A stretch of 64,000 nt of DNA from Candidatus Bipolaricaulota bacterium (GTDB lineage: Bacteria > Bipolaricaulota > Bipolaricaulia > Bipolaricaulales > Bipolaricaulaceae), in NCBI GenBank assembly GCA_025060415.1, contig JANXBT010000001.1, positions 491,628 to 555,627 of the forward strand, in the 5' to 3' direction. Within the stretch, counting starts at the first letter, position 1; every line of letters begins with the position of its first letter. The position numbers were made by a program, and so were the translations under genes. The notes below the pieces were generated by a model, which worked only from the letters and a program-made list of their open reading frames with translations, was not told the origin of the DNA and did not search any database. Positions 42,726 to 51,617 of the stretch are shown here, one piece after another.

Positions 42726-43559
42726 CTACGCGCGCAACAACGGGGCGAACACGCTGGCCACCGTGGTCCGGTCCACGGGGATGTGGGGGCCCAGCTCCGC
42801 CCGCAGCTTGCGGTACACGGAGGCCAGCTGATGCCCCACCGTGCGCGGGCTTCTGCCCAGCCGCCGGGCCAAATCGCGGTTGGTCCCGCCCTGAAGGACC
42901 AGGACCCGCACCACCTCCTGCTCCGCAGGGGTGAGCCGGCACCGGAAGAACTCCGCCCAACGCCGGCGCTCCCCCCAGCGCACCAGGGCGCGTTGCACTT
43001 GGGCGGCGGCCCATGGGTCGTGGTAGCGGCGTACCGTCTCCAAAAAGAGCGGCAGCTCCGTCCAAATGGGGACGGGAAGCTCCAGGAGCCGGAGGCGTGG
43101 GTCATCCCTGGGCTCGGCCCATCGCGCCCGCTCCACCTCCGGCGGGGAATAGAGGTACCAAAGCCGGTCCTCGGGGCCGAAGAGGAGTTGGGCCGCCAGG
43201 AAGGCCACCCAGACCAGGGGCTTCCGCCCGCCGGAAATGCAAAAGTGCACCTCAATCCCCTGGGTCTTGAGGCGCTGGATGGCCTCCCGAAGGACGCCAT
43301 AGGCCTGGCGCAGGGCCGGCTCGGAGTCCAGGTCCTCCAGGGGAAGGGCCACGAGCTGGAGGGGGAGGCCGTTGGTCCAGCGGGGCCAGGCCGCCTTCAG
43401 GGAGCGCACGGCCCCTCGGATGCGCGGCTGGGGGGACCGGGTGTGGAAAACAAGGCCGAGTTGGATGGACACGCCTTTGTGCGCGAGCAGCCGAAAGGCA
43501 TAGAGGACGACCTGGGGCTCCGTGCCCAGGGTGGCCACGAGCGCTGCCTTTCGCGCCAC
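42726..43559 (-). CDS. CARF domain fused to a LuxR-type helix-turn-helix
   Basis: 277 residues. The N-terminal KAALVATLGTEPQVVLYAFR and HFCISGGRKPLVWVAFLAA are those of the NE0113-type (PF09623-like) CARF family. From about residue 212 the protein ends in LTPAEQEVVRVLVLQGGTNR, then DLARRLGRSPRTVGHQLASV, a LuxR/GerE-type DNA-binding domain. It is the first gene of the leftward cas operon, 56 bases before cas10, with the trailer of array 2 upstream. It most likely is a regulator whose DNA binding responds to cyclic oligoadenylate; ring-nuclease activity is also possible for this CARF family. Confidence 0.82.
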   Translation of the reverse strand: MARKAALVATLGTEPQVVLYAFRLLAHKGVSIQLGLVFHTRSPQPRIRGAVRSLKAAWPRWTNGLPLQLVALPLEDLDSEPALRQAYGVLREAIQRLKTQGIEVHFCISGGRKPLVWVAFLAAQLLFGPEDRLWYLYSPPEVERARWAEPRDDPRLRLLELPVPIWTELPLFLETVRRYHDPWAAAQVQRALVRWGERRRWAEFFRCRLTPAEQEVVRVLVLQGGTNRDLARRLGRSPRTVGHQLASVYRKLRAELGPHIPVDRTTVASVFAPLLRA

Positions 43560-43812
43560 GGCCCGCAGGATACGGCGGAGGGGGGTGGGTTGGCAAAACG
43601 CCGCGCTTGCGCTCGGGGCTTGGTCCCGGCGCGGGGCCGAGCTTTCCTCCGCGCGCTACCGATCCTCCGGCACCGCCTTTTCGGTCACCATCCCTTTCAG
43701 GGTGGGGCGAGGGGGTGACGGGTGACGCGTGAGGGGTGACGGGTAGGGCCCTCCTCACGTTTCCCTCCTTTGCCCCGTCCCGCGTCACCGATCACCCGTC
43801 ACCGTCTTTTCC
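43560..43812 (+). other. Trailer of array 2 with decayed repeat and GTGACGGG repeats
   Basis: No gene. ACCGATCCTCCGGCACCGCC (43657-43676) is shared with the trailer of array 1. A decayed repeat starts at 43684. GGGTGACGGGTGACGCGTGA (from about 43713) and GCGTCACCGATCACCCGTCA (from about 43784) are inverted copies of the GTGAYGGG motif. The promoter of the cas operon must lie here, but I could not single it out. Confidence 0.55.
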
Positions 43813-45670
43813 GTCGCCATCCCTTTCAGGGTGGGGAGGGCTCTTCCACGTGACCTTGCTGGAGACGCTCCTCAAGGACCCCATCACGTCGCAATCCCTT
43901 TCAGGGTGGGGAGGGCTCTTCCACAGCTGAACGGGGCGGACCATGGATGAGATTGAACTCCTGTCGCAATCCCTTTCAGGGTGGGGAGGGCTCTTCCACC
44001 GACAAGGGTGTCATAAGTCCCTGCGGTGAACCGATTCTGTCGCAATCCCTTTCAGGGTGGGGAGGGCTCTTCCACAATCGACATCGGGTTGGAGCACTTG
44101 CCATAGCATCAAGTCGCAATCCCTTTCAGGGTGGGGAGGGCTCTTCCACCTGGCTAAACCCGTCTTGAAACACCGCCAAAGGGGCGTCGCAATCCCTTTC
44201 AGGGTGGGGAGGGCTCTTCCACGAAGGCTGCCTTTTGAGCCACCACCTGGGTCCGTTGTGTAGTCGCAATCCCTTTCAGGGTGGGGAGGGCTCTTCCACT
44301 GTATAGGTCGTTGGGTAACGTGTTGTCGGGGTTGTGTCCCTCGCAATCCCTTTCAGGGTGGGGAGGGCTCTTCCACACGTACGAGTATACGTACCCTTAG
44401 GCGTTCCCATCACAAACTCGCAATCCCTTTCAGGGTGGGGAGGGCTCTTCCACCCTTTGTATCGTGTTGCCGTTGTGGGCGCATTATGGCTCGCAATCCC
44501 TTTCAGGGTGGGGAGGGCTCTTCCACATTTGTGGGTGAAGGGGGTGAAATATGGCGCGGAGATTCACTCGCAATCCCTTTCAGGGTGGGGAGGGCTCTTC
44601 CACGGACATGCGCCCCAAAATCTACGTAACGGAACTACCTAATGGCTCGCAATCCCTTTCAGGGTGGGGAGGGCTCTTCCACCGACTGTGACCACGCCCA
44701 AGGGGTTGGATGCCCTTATCCGCTCGCAATCCCTTTCAGGGTGGGGAGGGCTCTTCCACTGGCATTGATGATGATATCTACGTACTGGCCCAAAAGTCGC
44801 AATCCCTTTCAGGGTGGGGAGGGCTCTTCCACCTGGTGGTGGGGGGTGGTGAGGTGAGGTGGGGTGGGGGGTCGCAATCCCTTTCAGGGTGGGGAGGGCT
44901 CTTCCACTGTCTACCAGCCGGGAACCACCACCAGAATCCCCATCTAGTCGCAATCCCTTTCAGGGTGGGGAGGGCTCTTCCACTGCTGCCTTGGTTCACC
45001 CTAACGTAAAAATTCTTGTACCCTTGTCGCAATCCCTTTCAGGGTGGGGAGGGCTCTTCCACCGGAGCACTAGTATGCGACAATTGCCTTGCTGGATACT
45101 TGTCGCAATCCCTTTCAGGGTGGGGAGGGCTCTTCCACAGCAAAATAGGATAGCCCGTAGTCACGCAGGCTATACGAGTCGCAATCCCTTTCAGGGTGGG
45201 GAGGGCTCTTCCACCGAATCGACATCGGGTTGGAGCACTTGTCATAGCATCAAGTCGCAATCCCTTTCAGGGTGGGGAGGGCTCTTCCACTTGAAGTGCC
45301 TGGGCTCGGGGTTAGGCCGGTACAGGTCGTCAGTCGCAATCCCTTTCAGGGTGGGGAGGGCTCTTCCACGTGGACTTTAGACGCAATTCTACGCGGCATC
45401 GGGGAGTCGCAATCCCTTTCAGGGTGGGGAGGGCTCTTCCACAGTCCCACTACAAATCGTTGAGGCGTCAAAGAACGTCAAGTCGCAATCCCTTTCAGGG
45501 TGGGGAGGGCTCTTCCACGTAATCCTTGCGACTAAAGAAACGCTAGGCTTTTGTATGTCGCAATCCCTTTCAGGGTGGGGAGGGCTCTTCCACAGGCCCC
45601 TGCGGCCCCCGCGCCGGGGCTCCCAGAGCTCACGTCGCAATCCCTTTCAGGGTGGGGAGGGCTCTTCCAC
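43813..45670 (-). CRISPR. CRISPR array 2: 25 repeats, 24 spacers
   Basis: 37-base repeats starting GTCGCAATCCCTTTCAGGGT and ending GGGGAGGGCTCTTCCAC on the plus strand. They differ from array 1 only in the right half (crRNA-distal part); the hairpin and the ATTGCGAC handle are the same. The leftmost repeat is mutated (GTCGCC). Six repeats in the middle (44340 to 44759) start with C instead of G, giving a handle that ends in G. Leader on the right at 45671. Two spacers (44076-44112 and 45215-45253) are near-identical, and one (44760-44795) nearly equals a spacer of array 1. Confidence 0.98.
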
Positions 45671-45925
45671 TCCGGCTGCGGAAGCGCTCTTCCCTTGCGG
45701 CCCCCGCCGCCAGTTCCCGCGAACCTCCCAAAACCGCCCTTTTTTCTTCCAAGTTTTTTGAACCAAAAACGCCCCCTTTTGCGCCTTTTTCCGCTACGAG
45801 ACTAACTTCCGCGAACCCCCTGGGAGCACCCCCACCACTCCCGGTCCGCGGAACCTTCTTCACTTCTTCCAAGACCGCCGCTCGCCGTGGGGCAATTATA
45901 CACCGCCGTTCCCTTGTGCCGAAGG
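45671..45925 (-). promoter_or_regulatory. Leader and promoter of array 2
   Basis: Homologous to the leader of array 1 over about 220 bases but with diverged AT-rich segments. On the minus strand TTCGGC (45923-45918), a 17-base spacer and TATAAT (45900-45895) form a good promoter reading into the array. It is back to back with the topA promoter. Confidence 0.8.
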
Positions 45926-45935
45926 TAGGGCGCGG

Positions 45936-45964
45936 TTGCGCCGCCCCCACCCCATCCGCATAAT
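45936..45964 (+). promoter_or_regulatory. Promoter of topA, short leader
   Basis: TTGCGC (45936-45941), 17-base spacer, CATAAT (45959-45964). The ATG at 45979 is 15 bases downstream of the -10 with no ribosome site, so the mRNA should be leaderless or nearly so. Confidence 0.6.
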
Positions 45965-45978
45965 GCCGGGCCCAACCT

Positions 45979-48180
45979 ATGCCCGTGGACGTCGTCATCG
46001 TGGAGTCGCCCACCAAGGCCCGCACCCTCGCCGCCTACCTCGGGCCGCGGTTCCGCGTGCTCTCCTCCCGGGGGCACGTGCGGGACCTGCCCGAGGATGA
46101 ACTTGGGGTGGACATCCACAACGGCTTCGCCCCCAAGTGGGTGATCCGTAACCGCAGGGTGGTGGCGGAGCTTCGGGAAAAAACGCGCGACGCCAAAGTG
46201 GTCTACCTGGCCACTGACCCGGACCGCGAGGGCGAAGCCATCGCCTACGACCTCATGGAGCTCCTCCAGGACGGGCATCGCTTCGCCCGCATCCTCCTTC
46301 ATGAGATCACGCCGGAGAGCGTGCGGGCGGCCCTCCAGAACCCGGGCGCGATCGACCTGCGCAAGGTGGAGGCCCAGCGGGCCCGACGCATCCTGGACCG
46401 CCTTGTGGGCTACCAGGTGAGCCCGCTTCTGGCCCAGGTCCTGGCGGGGCGCCGGTTCGAGAGCCTCTCCGCCGGCCGTGTGCAATCCGTGGCCCTGCGG
46501 TTCATCTGCGACCGGGAGCTGGAGATCCAGGACTTCGTGCCCCAGCCCTATTGGGAGGTGGCCCTGCGCTTCCCCACGGAGCCCCCGTTCCTGGCCAGGC
46601 TCCCCCGCCGCGTGGAAACGGGGGAGGAGCTGGAGCGGCTGCGGGCCCTCCTGGCCGGGGGCGAGGCCGTGGTGGCCGCGGTGGAGGAGGAGCGGGTGCT
46701 GCGCCGCCCCTCCCCGCCCTTCATCACCTCCACCCTCCAGCAGGCCGCGGGCACGGAGTTCGGCTTCTCCCCGGCGCGGACCATGGCCATCGCCCAGGAG
46801 CTCTACGAGGGCGTGCCCATCGAGGGGAAGCCCGTGGGCCTCATCACCTACATGCGCACGGACTCCGTGCGGGTGGCGGAGACGGCCATCGCCCAGGCCC
46901 GGGAGTTCATCAAAAAAGCCTTCGGCAAGGAGTACCTGAGCCCGCGGCCCCGGAAGTTCAAGAACAAGACGCGGGCCCAGGACGCGCACGAGGCCATCCG
47001 GCCCACGGACGTGTTCCGCACCCCGGAGAGCGTGGCGCCCTACCTCACCCCCGACCAGTTGAAGCTCTACGACCTCATCTGGCGGCGGTTTTTGGCCACG
47101 CAGATGGCCGAAGGGGTGTGGCGGCGCCGCAAGGTGGTGGTGCGCGTGGGCGAGCTGGAGTTCGTGGCCTCCACCTCCTGGATGGAGTTCCCCGGGGTGG
47201 GCCGGATCCTGGAGCTGGAGAAGCTGCCCGACGAGGGGGCGCCCCTGCCGGACCTCGCGCCGGGGGCGCGCCTGCCCCAGCCGGAGCTCCTTGTGGAGGA
47301 AAAGCAGACGGAGCCCCCCCGGCGCTACACGGAGGCCGGCCTGGTGAAGAAGCTCGAGCAGGAGGGGATCGGCCGGCCCTCCACCTACGCCCAGATCGTG
47401 TCCGTGATCCAGGAGCGGGGCTACGTGCGCCGGGAAAACGGAAGCCTGCGGCCCACGCTCCTAGGCTTCATCGTCACGGACTTCTTGCGCCGCTACTTCC
47501 CGGAGACGGTGCGGGAGGACTTCACCGCCCAGATGGAGGCGGACCTCGACCGCATCCAGGAGGGCGAGCTCACCCGGGAGGAGCTCCTCCGCACCTTTTA
47601 CGCCTGGTTCTCCCCCAAGCTGCGGACCGTGGAGGAGCTCCTTTCCCAGCGGCAGAAGCCCTTCCAGGTGCTCACGGATGTGGCGTGCCCCAAGTGCGGG
47701 GCGCCCATGGAGGTGCGGTTCTGGGAGGGCAAGCTGTACCTCGCCTGCTCCCGCTACCCTGCGTGCCGGAGCACCCGCGACCTGCCCCCGGACGTGCCCT
47801 TCCGCTACCGGGAGGGGCGGGTGGAGCTGGCGGAGGGGTTGCGGCAGGCGGAGGCGGCGCCGGAGCGGCGGTGCCCCGCGTGCCAGGTGCCCATGGAGGT
47901 GCGGCGCGGCCGCTACGGCCGCTACCTGCGCTGCCCCCGCTGCGGGGCCACCGCCCCCATCCCCACGGGGGTGCTCTGCCCCGCCTGCGGACAGGGGGAA
48001 CTCGTGGAACGCTTCGGCAAAACTGGGCCGTTCTACGCCTGCTCCCGTTACCCGGAGTGCACGTTCCGCGTGCCCGGAAAGCCCCTTGGGCCCTGCCCCA
48101 ACTGCGAAAAAGGGGTCCTTTTCGAGGACCCCCGTCGTCGGACTCTGCGCTGCTCGAACCCGGCCTGCGCCCCGGGCTAG
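45979..48180 (+). CDS. topA: DNA topoisomerase I
   Basis: 733 residues. The Toprim domain starts [18 protein letters not shown] and contains [14 protein letters not shown]. The active-site Tyr lies in [13 protein letters not shown] near residue 294. After the core (about residue 560) come several C4 zinc-ribbon motifs ([10 protein letters not shown]...[17 protein letters not shown]...CPRCGA, CPACGQG...CSRYPEC and a last C4 unit), more than in many TopA proteins. It relaxes negative supercoils. Convergent with rpoD, overlapping it by 4 bases. Confidence 0.96.
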   Translation: MPVDVVIVESPTKARTLAAYLGPRFRVLSSRGHVRDLPEDELGVDIHNGFAPKWVIRNRRVVAELREKTRDAKVVYLATDPDREGEAIAYDLMELLQDGHRFARILLHEITPESVRAALQNPGAIDLRKVEAQRARRILDRLVGYQVSPLLAQVLAGRRFESLSAGRVQSVALRFICDRELEIQDFVPQPYWEVALRFPTEPPFLARLPRRVETGEELERLRALLAGGEAVVAAVEEERVLRRPSPPFITSTLQQAAGTEFGFSPARTMAIAQELYEGVPIEGKPVGLITYMRTDSVRVAETAIAQAREFIKKAFGKEYLSPRPRKFKNKTRAQDAHEAIRPTDVFRTPESVAPYLTPDQLKLYDLIWRRFLATQMAEGVWRRRKVVVRVGELEFVASTSWMEFPGVGRILELEKLPDEGAPLPDLAPGARLPQPELLVEEKQTEPPRRYTEAGLVKKLEQEGIGRPSTYAQIVSVIQERGYVRRENGSLRPTLLGFIVTDFLRRYFPETVREDFTAQMEADLDRIQEGELTREELLRTFYAWFSPKLRTVEELLSQRQKPFQVLTDVACPKCGAPMEVRFWEGKLYLACSRYPACRSTRDLPPDVPFRYREGRVELAEGLRQAEAAPERRCPACQVPMEVRRGRYGRYLRCPRCGATAPIPTGVLCPACGQGELVERFGKTGPFYACSRYPECTFRVPGKPLGPCPNCEKGVLFEDPRRRTLRCSNPACAPG

Positions 48181-49124
48181 TCCTCCCCCAGGATCTGCCG
48201 GAACTTCTCGAGCTTCTGGAGGACCTCGGAGCCGCGCAGCTTCTCCAGGGCCTCCTTTTGGATCTGGCGCACCCGCTCCCGGGAGATCCCGAAGATCTCG
48301 CCCACCTCGTCCAGGGTCTTGGGCGGGTTGCCGTCCAAGCCATAGCGGAGCTCGAGGACCCGGCGCTCGCGGGGGGTGAGCCGCTCCTTCAGGGCCTTGC
48401 GGATCTCCTGGATGAGGAGCTCGCGCAGGGTCTCCCGCGTGGGGGAGACGGCGTCCTCGTCGGCGATGAAGTCCCCTAAAACCGCGCCCTCCTCGTCGTA
48501 GCCAATAGGGGTGTCCAGGGAAGCCGTGTACTGGGCGGTGCGCTTGGCCTTCACGATGTTATCCACAGTGGTGTCCAGTTCCTCGGCGAGCTCCTCCAGG
48601 CTCGGCCCGGAGCCGTGTTCCTTGATGTGCTGGCGCTCGGCCTCGTGGATCTTGCGGATGAGCTCGTTGATGTGGGTGGGGACGCGGATGGTGCGGGAGC
48701 GGTTGGTGATGGCCCGCAGGATGGCCTGCCGGATCCACCAGGTGGCGTAGGTGGAGAACTTGTAGCCCTTGCGCCAGTCGAACTTCTCCACGGCCTTCAT
48801 GAGGCCGAGGTTCCCCTCCTGGATGAGGTCCAGGAAGGGCAGGCCGCAGCCCCGGTACTTCTTGGCGATGGAGACGACGAGCCGGAGGTTGGCCTCGGCC
48901 AGCTTCCGCTTGGCCTCCTCGTCCCCGGCCTCGATCCGTTTGGCGAGCTCCACCTCCTCCTCTTTGGTGAGGAGGGGGACGCGGGCGATCTCGTCAAAGT
49001 AGGTGCGGATCGGGTTTTCTGGGGACCTCTTGCCCTCGTCCTCGTCCTCCAGCCACAATAGCTCCTCATCCACGAGGTCGTGCTCCTCGTGGTTGATCTC
49101 GTTGTCAAAGCGGACGCTCTCCAT
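48177..49124 (-). CDS. rpoD: Primary RNA polymerase sigma factor
   Basis: 315 residues from ATG 49124 behind AGGAGG. Region 1.2 ([20 protein letters not shown]), region 2 ([20 protein letters not shown], then [19 protein letters not shown]), region 3 and region 4 ([20 protein letters not shown]) are complete. Region 1.1 is replaced by a short acidic stretch, and the usual insert between 1.2 and 2.1 is absent, so it is a compact group 1 type. The TTGCGC/TAnnnT promoters in this window fit its regions 2.4 and 4.2. Confidence 0.93.
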   Translation of the reverse strand: MESVRFDNEINHEEHDLVDEELLWLEDEDEGKRSPENPIRTYFDEIARVPLLTKEEEVELAKRIEAGDEEAKRKLAEANLRLVVSIAKKYRGCGLPFLDLIQEGNLGLMKAVEKFDWRKGYKFSTYATWWIRQAILRAITNRSRTIRVPTHINELIRKIHEAERQHIKEHGSGPSLEELAEELDTTVDNIVKAKRTAQYTASLDTPIGYDEEGAVLGDFIADEDAVSPTRETLRELLIQEIRKALKERLTPRERRVLELRYGLDGNPPKTLDEVGEIFGISRERVRQIQKEALEKLRGSEVLQKLEKFRQILGED

Positions 49125-49255
49125 AAGACCTCCTGCTTGGCTCCCGCAAGGCAAAAAGAAGAAGGGCTAAGCCGTCGCGGAGCGCTGCAAGGTTTAATAT
49201 ATGTCGGCGGGGCGGGGGGTGGGAAGGGGGGCGGGAGGGGACATTCCTCCCCTGA

Positions 49256-49283
49256 TTGCGGCCTTGCCAAGACCGGGTACAAT
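49256..49283 (+). promoter_or_regulatory. Promoter of the nuoE-like operon
   Basis: TTGCGG (49256-49261), 16-base spacer, TACAAT (49278-49283). The leader is about 95 bases long, unlike the leaderless promoters elsewhere in the window, and contains a terminator-like hairpin. Confidence 0.6.
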
Positions 49284-49331
49284 GCTGCGCGCCTGAGCGC
49301 AACTTTGTATGGTCCAGAAAGGCCTGGAGGC

Positions 49332-49365
49332 GCCCTGATCCCCTGGGGGGTCAGGGCTTTCCTTT
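49332..49365 (+). terminator. Terminator-like hairpin in the nuoE operon leader (possible attenuator)
   Basis: GCCCTGATCCC (49332-49342) pairs with GGGGTCAGGGC (49347-49357) over 11 positions with one G-U, closing a CTGG loop, and is followed by TTTCCTTT. It lies between the promoter and the ribosome site AAGGAGGG at 49369-49376. A nine-codon frame (ATG 49309 to TGA 49338, MVQKGLEAP) ends inside the 5' arm. Confidence 0.55.
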
Positions 49366-49384
49366 CCTAAGGAGGGAGCAACCC

Positions 49385-49867
49385 ATGGCGGGGCAGACGT
49401 CGTTGGCCGCGGGCCGCTGGTCCAGGGGGTTCCGCCGGTTCCCGCGCCGCGAATCCAGCGTGATCCCCCTCCTCCAGCTCGTGCAGGAGCAGGAGGGGTA
49501 CATCCCGCCCGAGGCCGTGCGGGCCATCGCCCGCTACGCCGGGGTCCCGGAGGCCCAGGTCTATGGGGTGGCCACCTTCTATGCCCAGTTCCGCTTCCAA
49601 CCCCGGGGGCGGCACGTGATCCGCCTCTGCCAGGGCACGGCCTGCCACGTCCAAGGTGCGGACGCCCTCCTTGAGCACCTCAAGGAGCGGCTGGGGGTGG
49701 AGGAGGGCGGGACCACCGCGGACGGCCTCTTCACCCTGGAGGTGGTGCGCTGCCTGGGCTGCTGCAGCCTGGCGCCGGTGATGATGGTCGACGAGGCCAC
49801 CTACGGCCGCCTCACGCGCCGGACGGTGGACCAGGTCCTCGCCCAGTACCGCAAGGAGGGGCGATGA
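49385..49867 (+). CDS. NuoE/HndA-type [2Fe-2S] subunit (thioredoxin-like)
   Basis: 160 residues from ATG 49385 after [42 protein letters not shown] and [16 protein letters not shown] give the four cluster cysteines of the 24-kDa subunit. It partners the NADH-oxidising flavoprotein that follows. With no membrane Nuo subunits and no [FeFe] hydrogenase gene nearby it belongs to a soluble complex, most like the Stn-type transhydrogenase. Confidence 0.9.
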   Translation: MAGQTSLAAGRWSRGFRRFPRRESSVIPLLQLVQEQEGYIPPEAVRAIARYAGVPEAQVYGVATFYAQFRFQPRGRHVIRLCQGTACHVQGADALLEHLKERLGVEEGGTTADGLFTLEVVRCLGCCSLAPVMMVDEATYGRLTRRTVDQVLAQYRKEGR

Positions 49868-51615
49868 GCCGGGTGGCGGAGGTGCAGGTGGGGCTGGCCT
49901 CCTGCGGGGTCGCCGCTGGGGCCGAGCCGGTCTTCCGCTTCCTTGCCGAGCGCCTGGCCTCCAAAGGGCTGCGGGTGAAGCCCGTGGGGTGCCTGGGCAT
50001 GTGCTTCTGCGAGCCCCTGGTGGCCGTGGTCACCGCGGACGGGCAGCGCTTCGTGTACGGCCCGGTGGACTTGAAGCGGGCCGAGCGCATCGTGGCCGAG
50101 CACGTGCAGGGCGGCACGCCCGTGGAGGACCTCCTGGCCCCGGAGGACGGGTTTTTCCGCAAGCAAGTGCGCATCGTGCTGGAGAACTGCGGGGAGATCG
50201 ACCCCACCTCCCTGGACGAGTACCTGGCCCGGGGCGGCTACCAGGCCCTGCGCCGGGCCCTGCGGGAGATGACCCCTCAGGAGGTGATCGCGGAGGTCAC
50301 GAAGTCCGGGCTGCGGGGCCGGGGCGGGGCGGGCTTCCCCACGGGCACGAAGTGGGCGTTCGCCGCCCGGGAAAAGGACCCCGTGAAGTTCGTAGTCTGC
50401 AACGGCGACGAGGGCGACCCGGGCGCGTTCATGGACCGCAGCGTCCTGGAGGGCGATCCCCACCGGGTGCTCGAGGGGATGATCCTCGCCGGCTACGCCA
50501 TCGGCGCCCAGGAGGGGATCGTGTACGTGCGGGCGGAATACCCCCTGGCGGTCCGGCGCGTGCGCCAGGCCATCGCCGAGGCCGAGGCCCGCGGCTTTTT
50601 GGGTCGGAACATCCTGGGCTCCTCCTTCTCCTTCCGCATCACGGTGAAGGAGGGGGCGGGCGCGTTCGTGTGCGGGGAGGAGACGGCGCTCATCGCCTCG
50701 GTGGAGGGCCGGCGGGGCATGCCCCGCCGCCGGCCGCCCTACCCCACCCAGTCCGGCCTCTGGGGCCACCCCACGGTCATCAACAACGTGGAGACCCTGG
50801 CCAACGTGCCCTGGATCCTCCGCCACGGCGGGGAGGCCTTCGCCCGCCTGGGCACGGCCACGAGCAAGGGCACCAAGGTGTTCGCCCTGGCCGGCAAGGT
50901 CCGCCACTCCGGCCTCGTGGAAATCCCCATGGGCCTCACCCTAGGGGAGCTCGTCCTGGAGGTGGGCGGGGGGATCCCGGGGGGCCGGGCCTTCAAGGCC
51001 GTGCAGATCGGCGGCCCCTCCGGAGGGTGCCTCCCCGCTTCCCTAGCCCACGTCCCCGTGGACTACGAGTCCCTCAAGGAGCACGGGGCCATCATGGGCT
51101 CCGGCGGCCTCATCGTCATGGACGAGGACACCTGCATGGTGGAGGTGGCCCGCTTCTTCCTGGACTTCACCCAGAAGGAGTCCTGCGGGAAGTGCACGTT
51201 CTGCCGGGTGGGCACCAAGCGGATGCTGGAGATCCTCACGCGCATCGTGGAGGGCAAGGGCACGCCCGCGGACCTGGACGCCCTCTGGGACCTGGGCCAG
51301 AAGGTGAAAGCCCACTCCCTCTGCGGGCTGGGTCAGACCGCGCCCAACCCCGTCCTCACCACGCTCCGCTACTTCCGGGAGGAGTACGAGGCCCACGTGC
51401 GGGAGAAGCGCTGCCCGGCCAAGGTCTGCCGCGCCCTCCTCACCTACCGCATCGTTCCGGAGCTGTGCCGGGACTGCAAGCTGTGCACGCGGGCCTGCCC
51501 CACGGGGGCCATCGTCCAGGGCGCAGGCCGGTTCCAGGTGATTCAGGAGGCGCAGTGCATCCGATGCGGCCGGTGCCGGGAGGTCTGCCCGTTCGGGGCG
51601 GTGGAGGTCCGGTGA
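49864..51615 (+). CDS. NuoF/HndC-type NADH-binding flavoprotein subunit
   Basis: 583 residues. Residues 1-100 are a thioredoxin-like ferredoxin with C14, C43, C47 and C49. [16 protein letters not shown] (149-164) binds FMN, and [19 protein letters not shown] binds [14 protein letters not shown] near 441 plus a distant Cys hold the N3 cluster. The C-terminus adds two [4Fe-4S] motifs ([30 protein letters not shown]). This domain order is found in electron-bifurcating hydrogenases and transhydrogenases. Overlaps nuoE by 4 bases. Confidence 0.92.
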   Translation: MSRVAEVQVGLASCGVAAGAEPVFRFLAERLASKGLRVKPVGCLGMCFCEPLVAVVTADGQRFVYGPVDLKRAERIVAEHVQGGTPVEDLLAPEDGFFRKQVRIVLENCGEIDPTSLDEYLARGGYQALRRALREMTPQEVIAEVTKSGLRGRGGAGFPTGTKWAFAAREKDPVKFVVCNGDEGDPGAFMDRSVLEGDPHRVLEGMILAGYAIGAQEGIVYVRAEYPLAVRRVRQAIAEAEARGFLGRNILGSSFSFRITVKEGAGAFVCGEETALIASVEGRRGMPRRRPPYPTQSGLWGHPTVINNVETLANVPWILRHGGEAFARLGTATSKGTKVFALAGKVRHSGLVEIPMGLTLGELVLEVGGGIPGGRAFKAVQIGGPSGGCLPASLAHVPVDYESLKEHGAIMGSGGLIVMDEDTCMVEVARFFLDFTQKESCGKCTFCRVGTKRMLEILTRIVEGKGTPADLDALWDLGQKVKAHSLCGLGQTAPNPVLTTLRYFREEYEAHVREKRCPAKVCRALLTYRIVPELCRDCKLCTRACPTGAIVQGAGRFQVIQEAQCIRCGRCREVCPFGAVEVR

Positions 51616-51617
51616 GC

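Noticed and set aside
33034-43559. Type I or type III-B system
   Set aside because: No cas3, cas5-cas7-cas8 set or cmr genes. Csm2, Csm3 with its LDNPVIRDP motif, Csm4 and Csm5 define III-A.
43684-43720. Counting the decayed copy at 43684 as the first repeat of array 2
   Set aside because: It matches only the left half of the repeat and is followed by a spacing far longer than a normal spacer.
49989-51617. Extension of the StnA-like gene upstream through nuoF
   Set aside because: The frame stays open across nuoF, but that part is Arg/Gly/Pro-rich shadow; the protein starts sensibly at 51612 or 51618.
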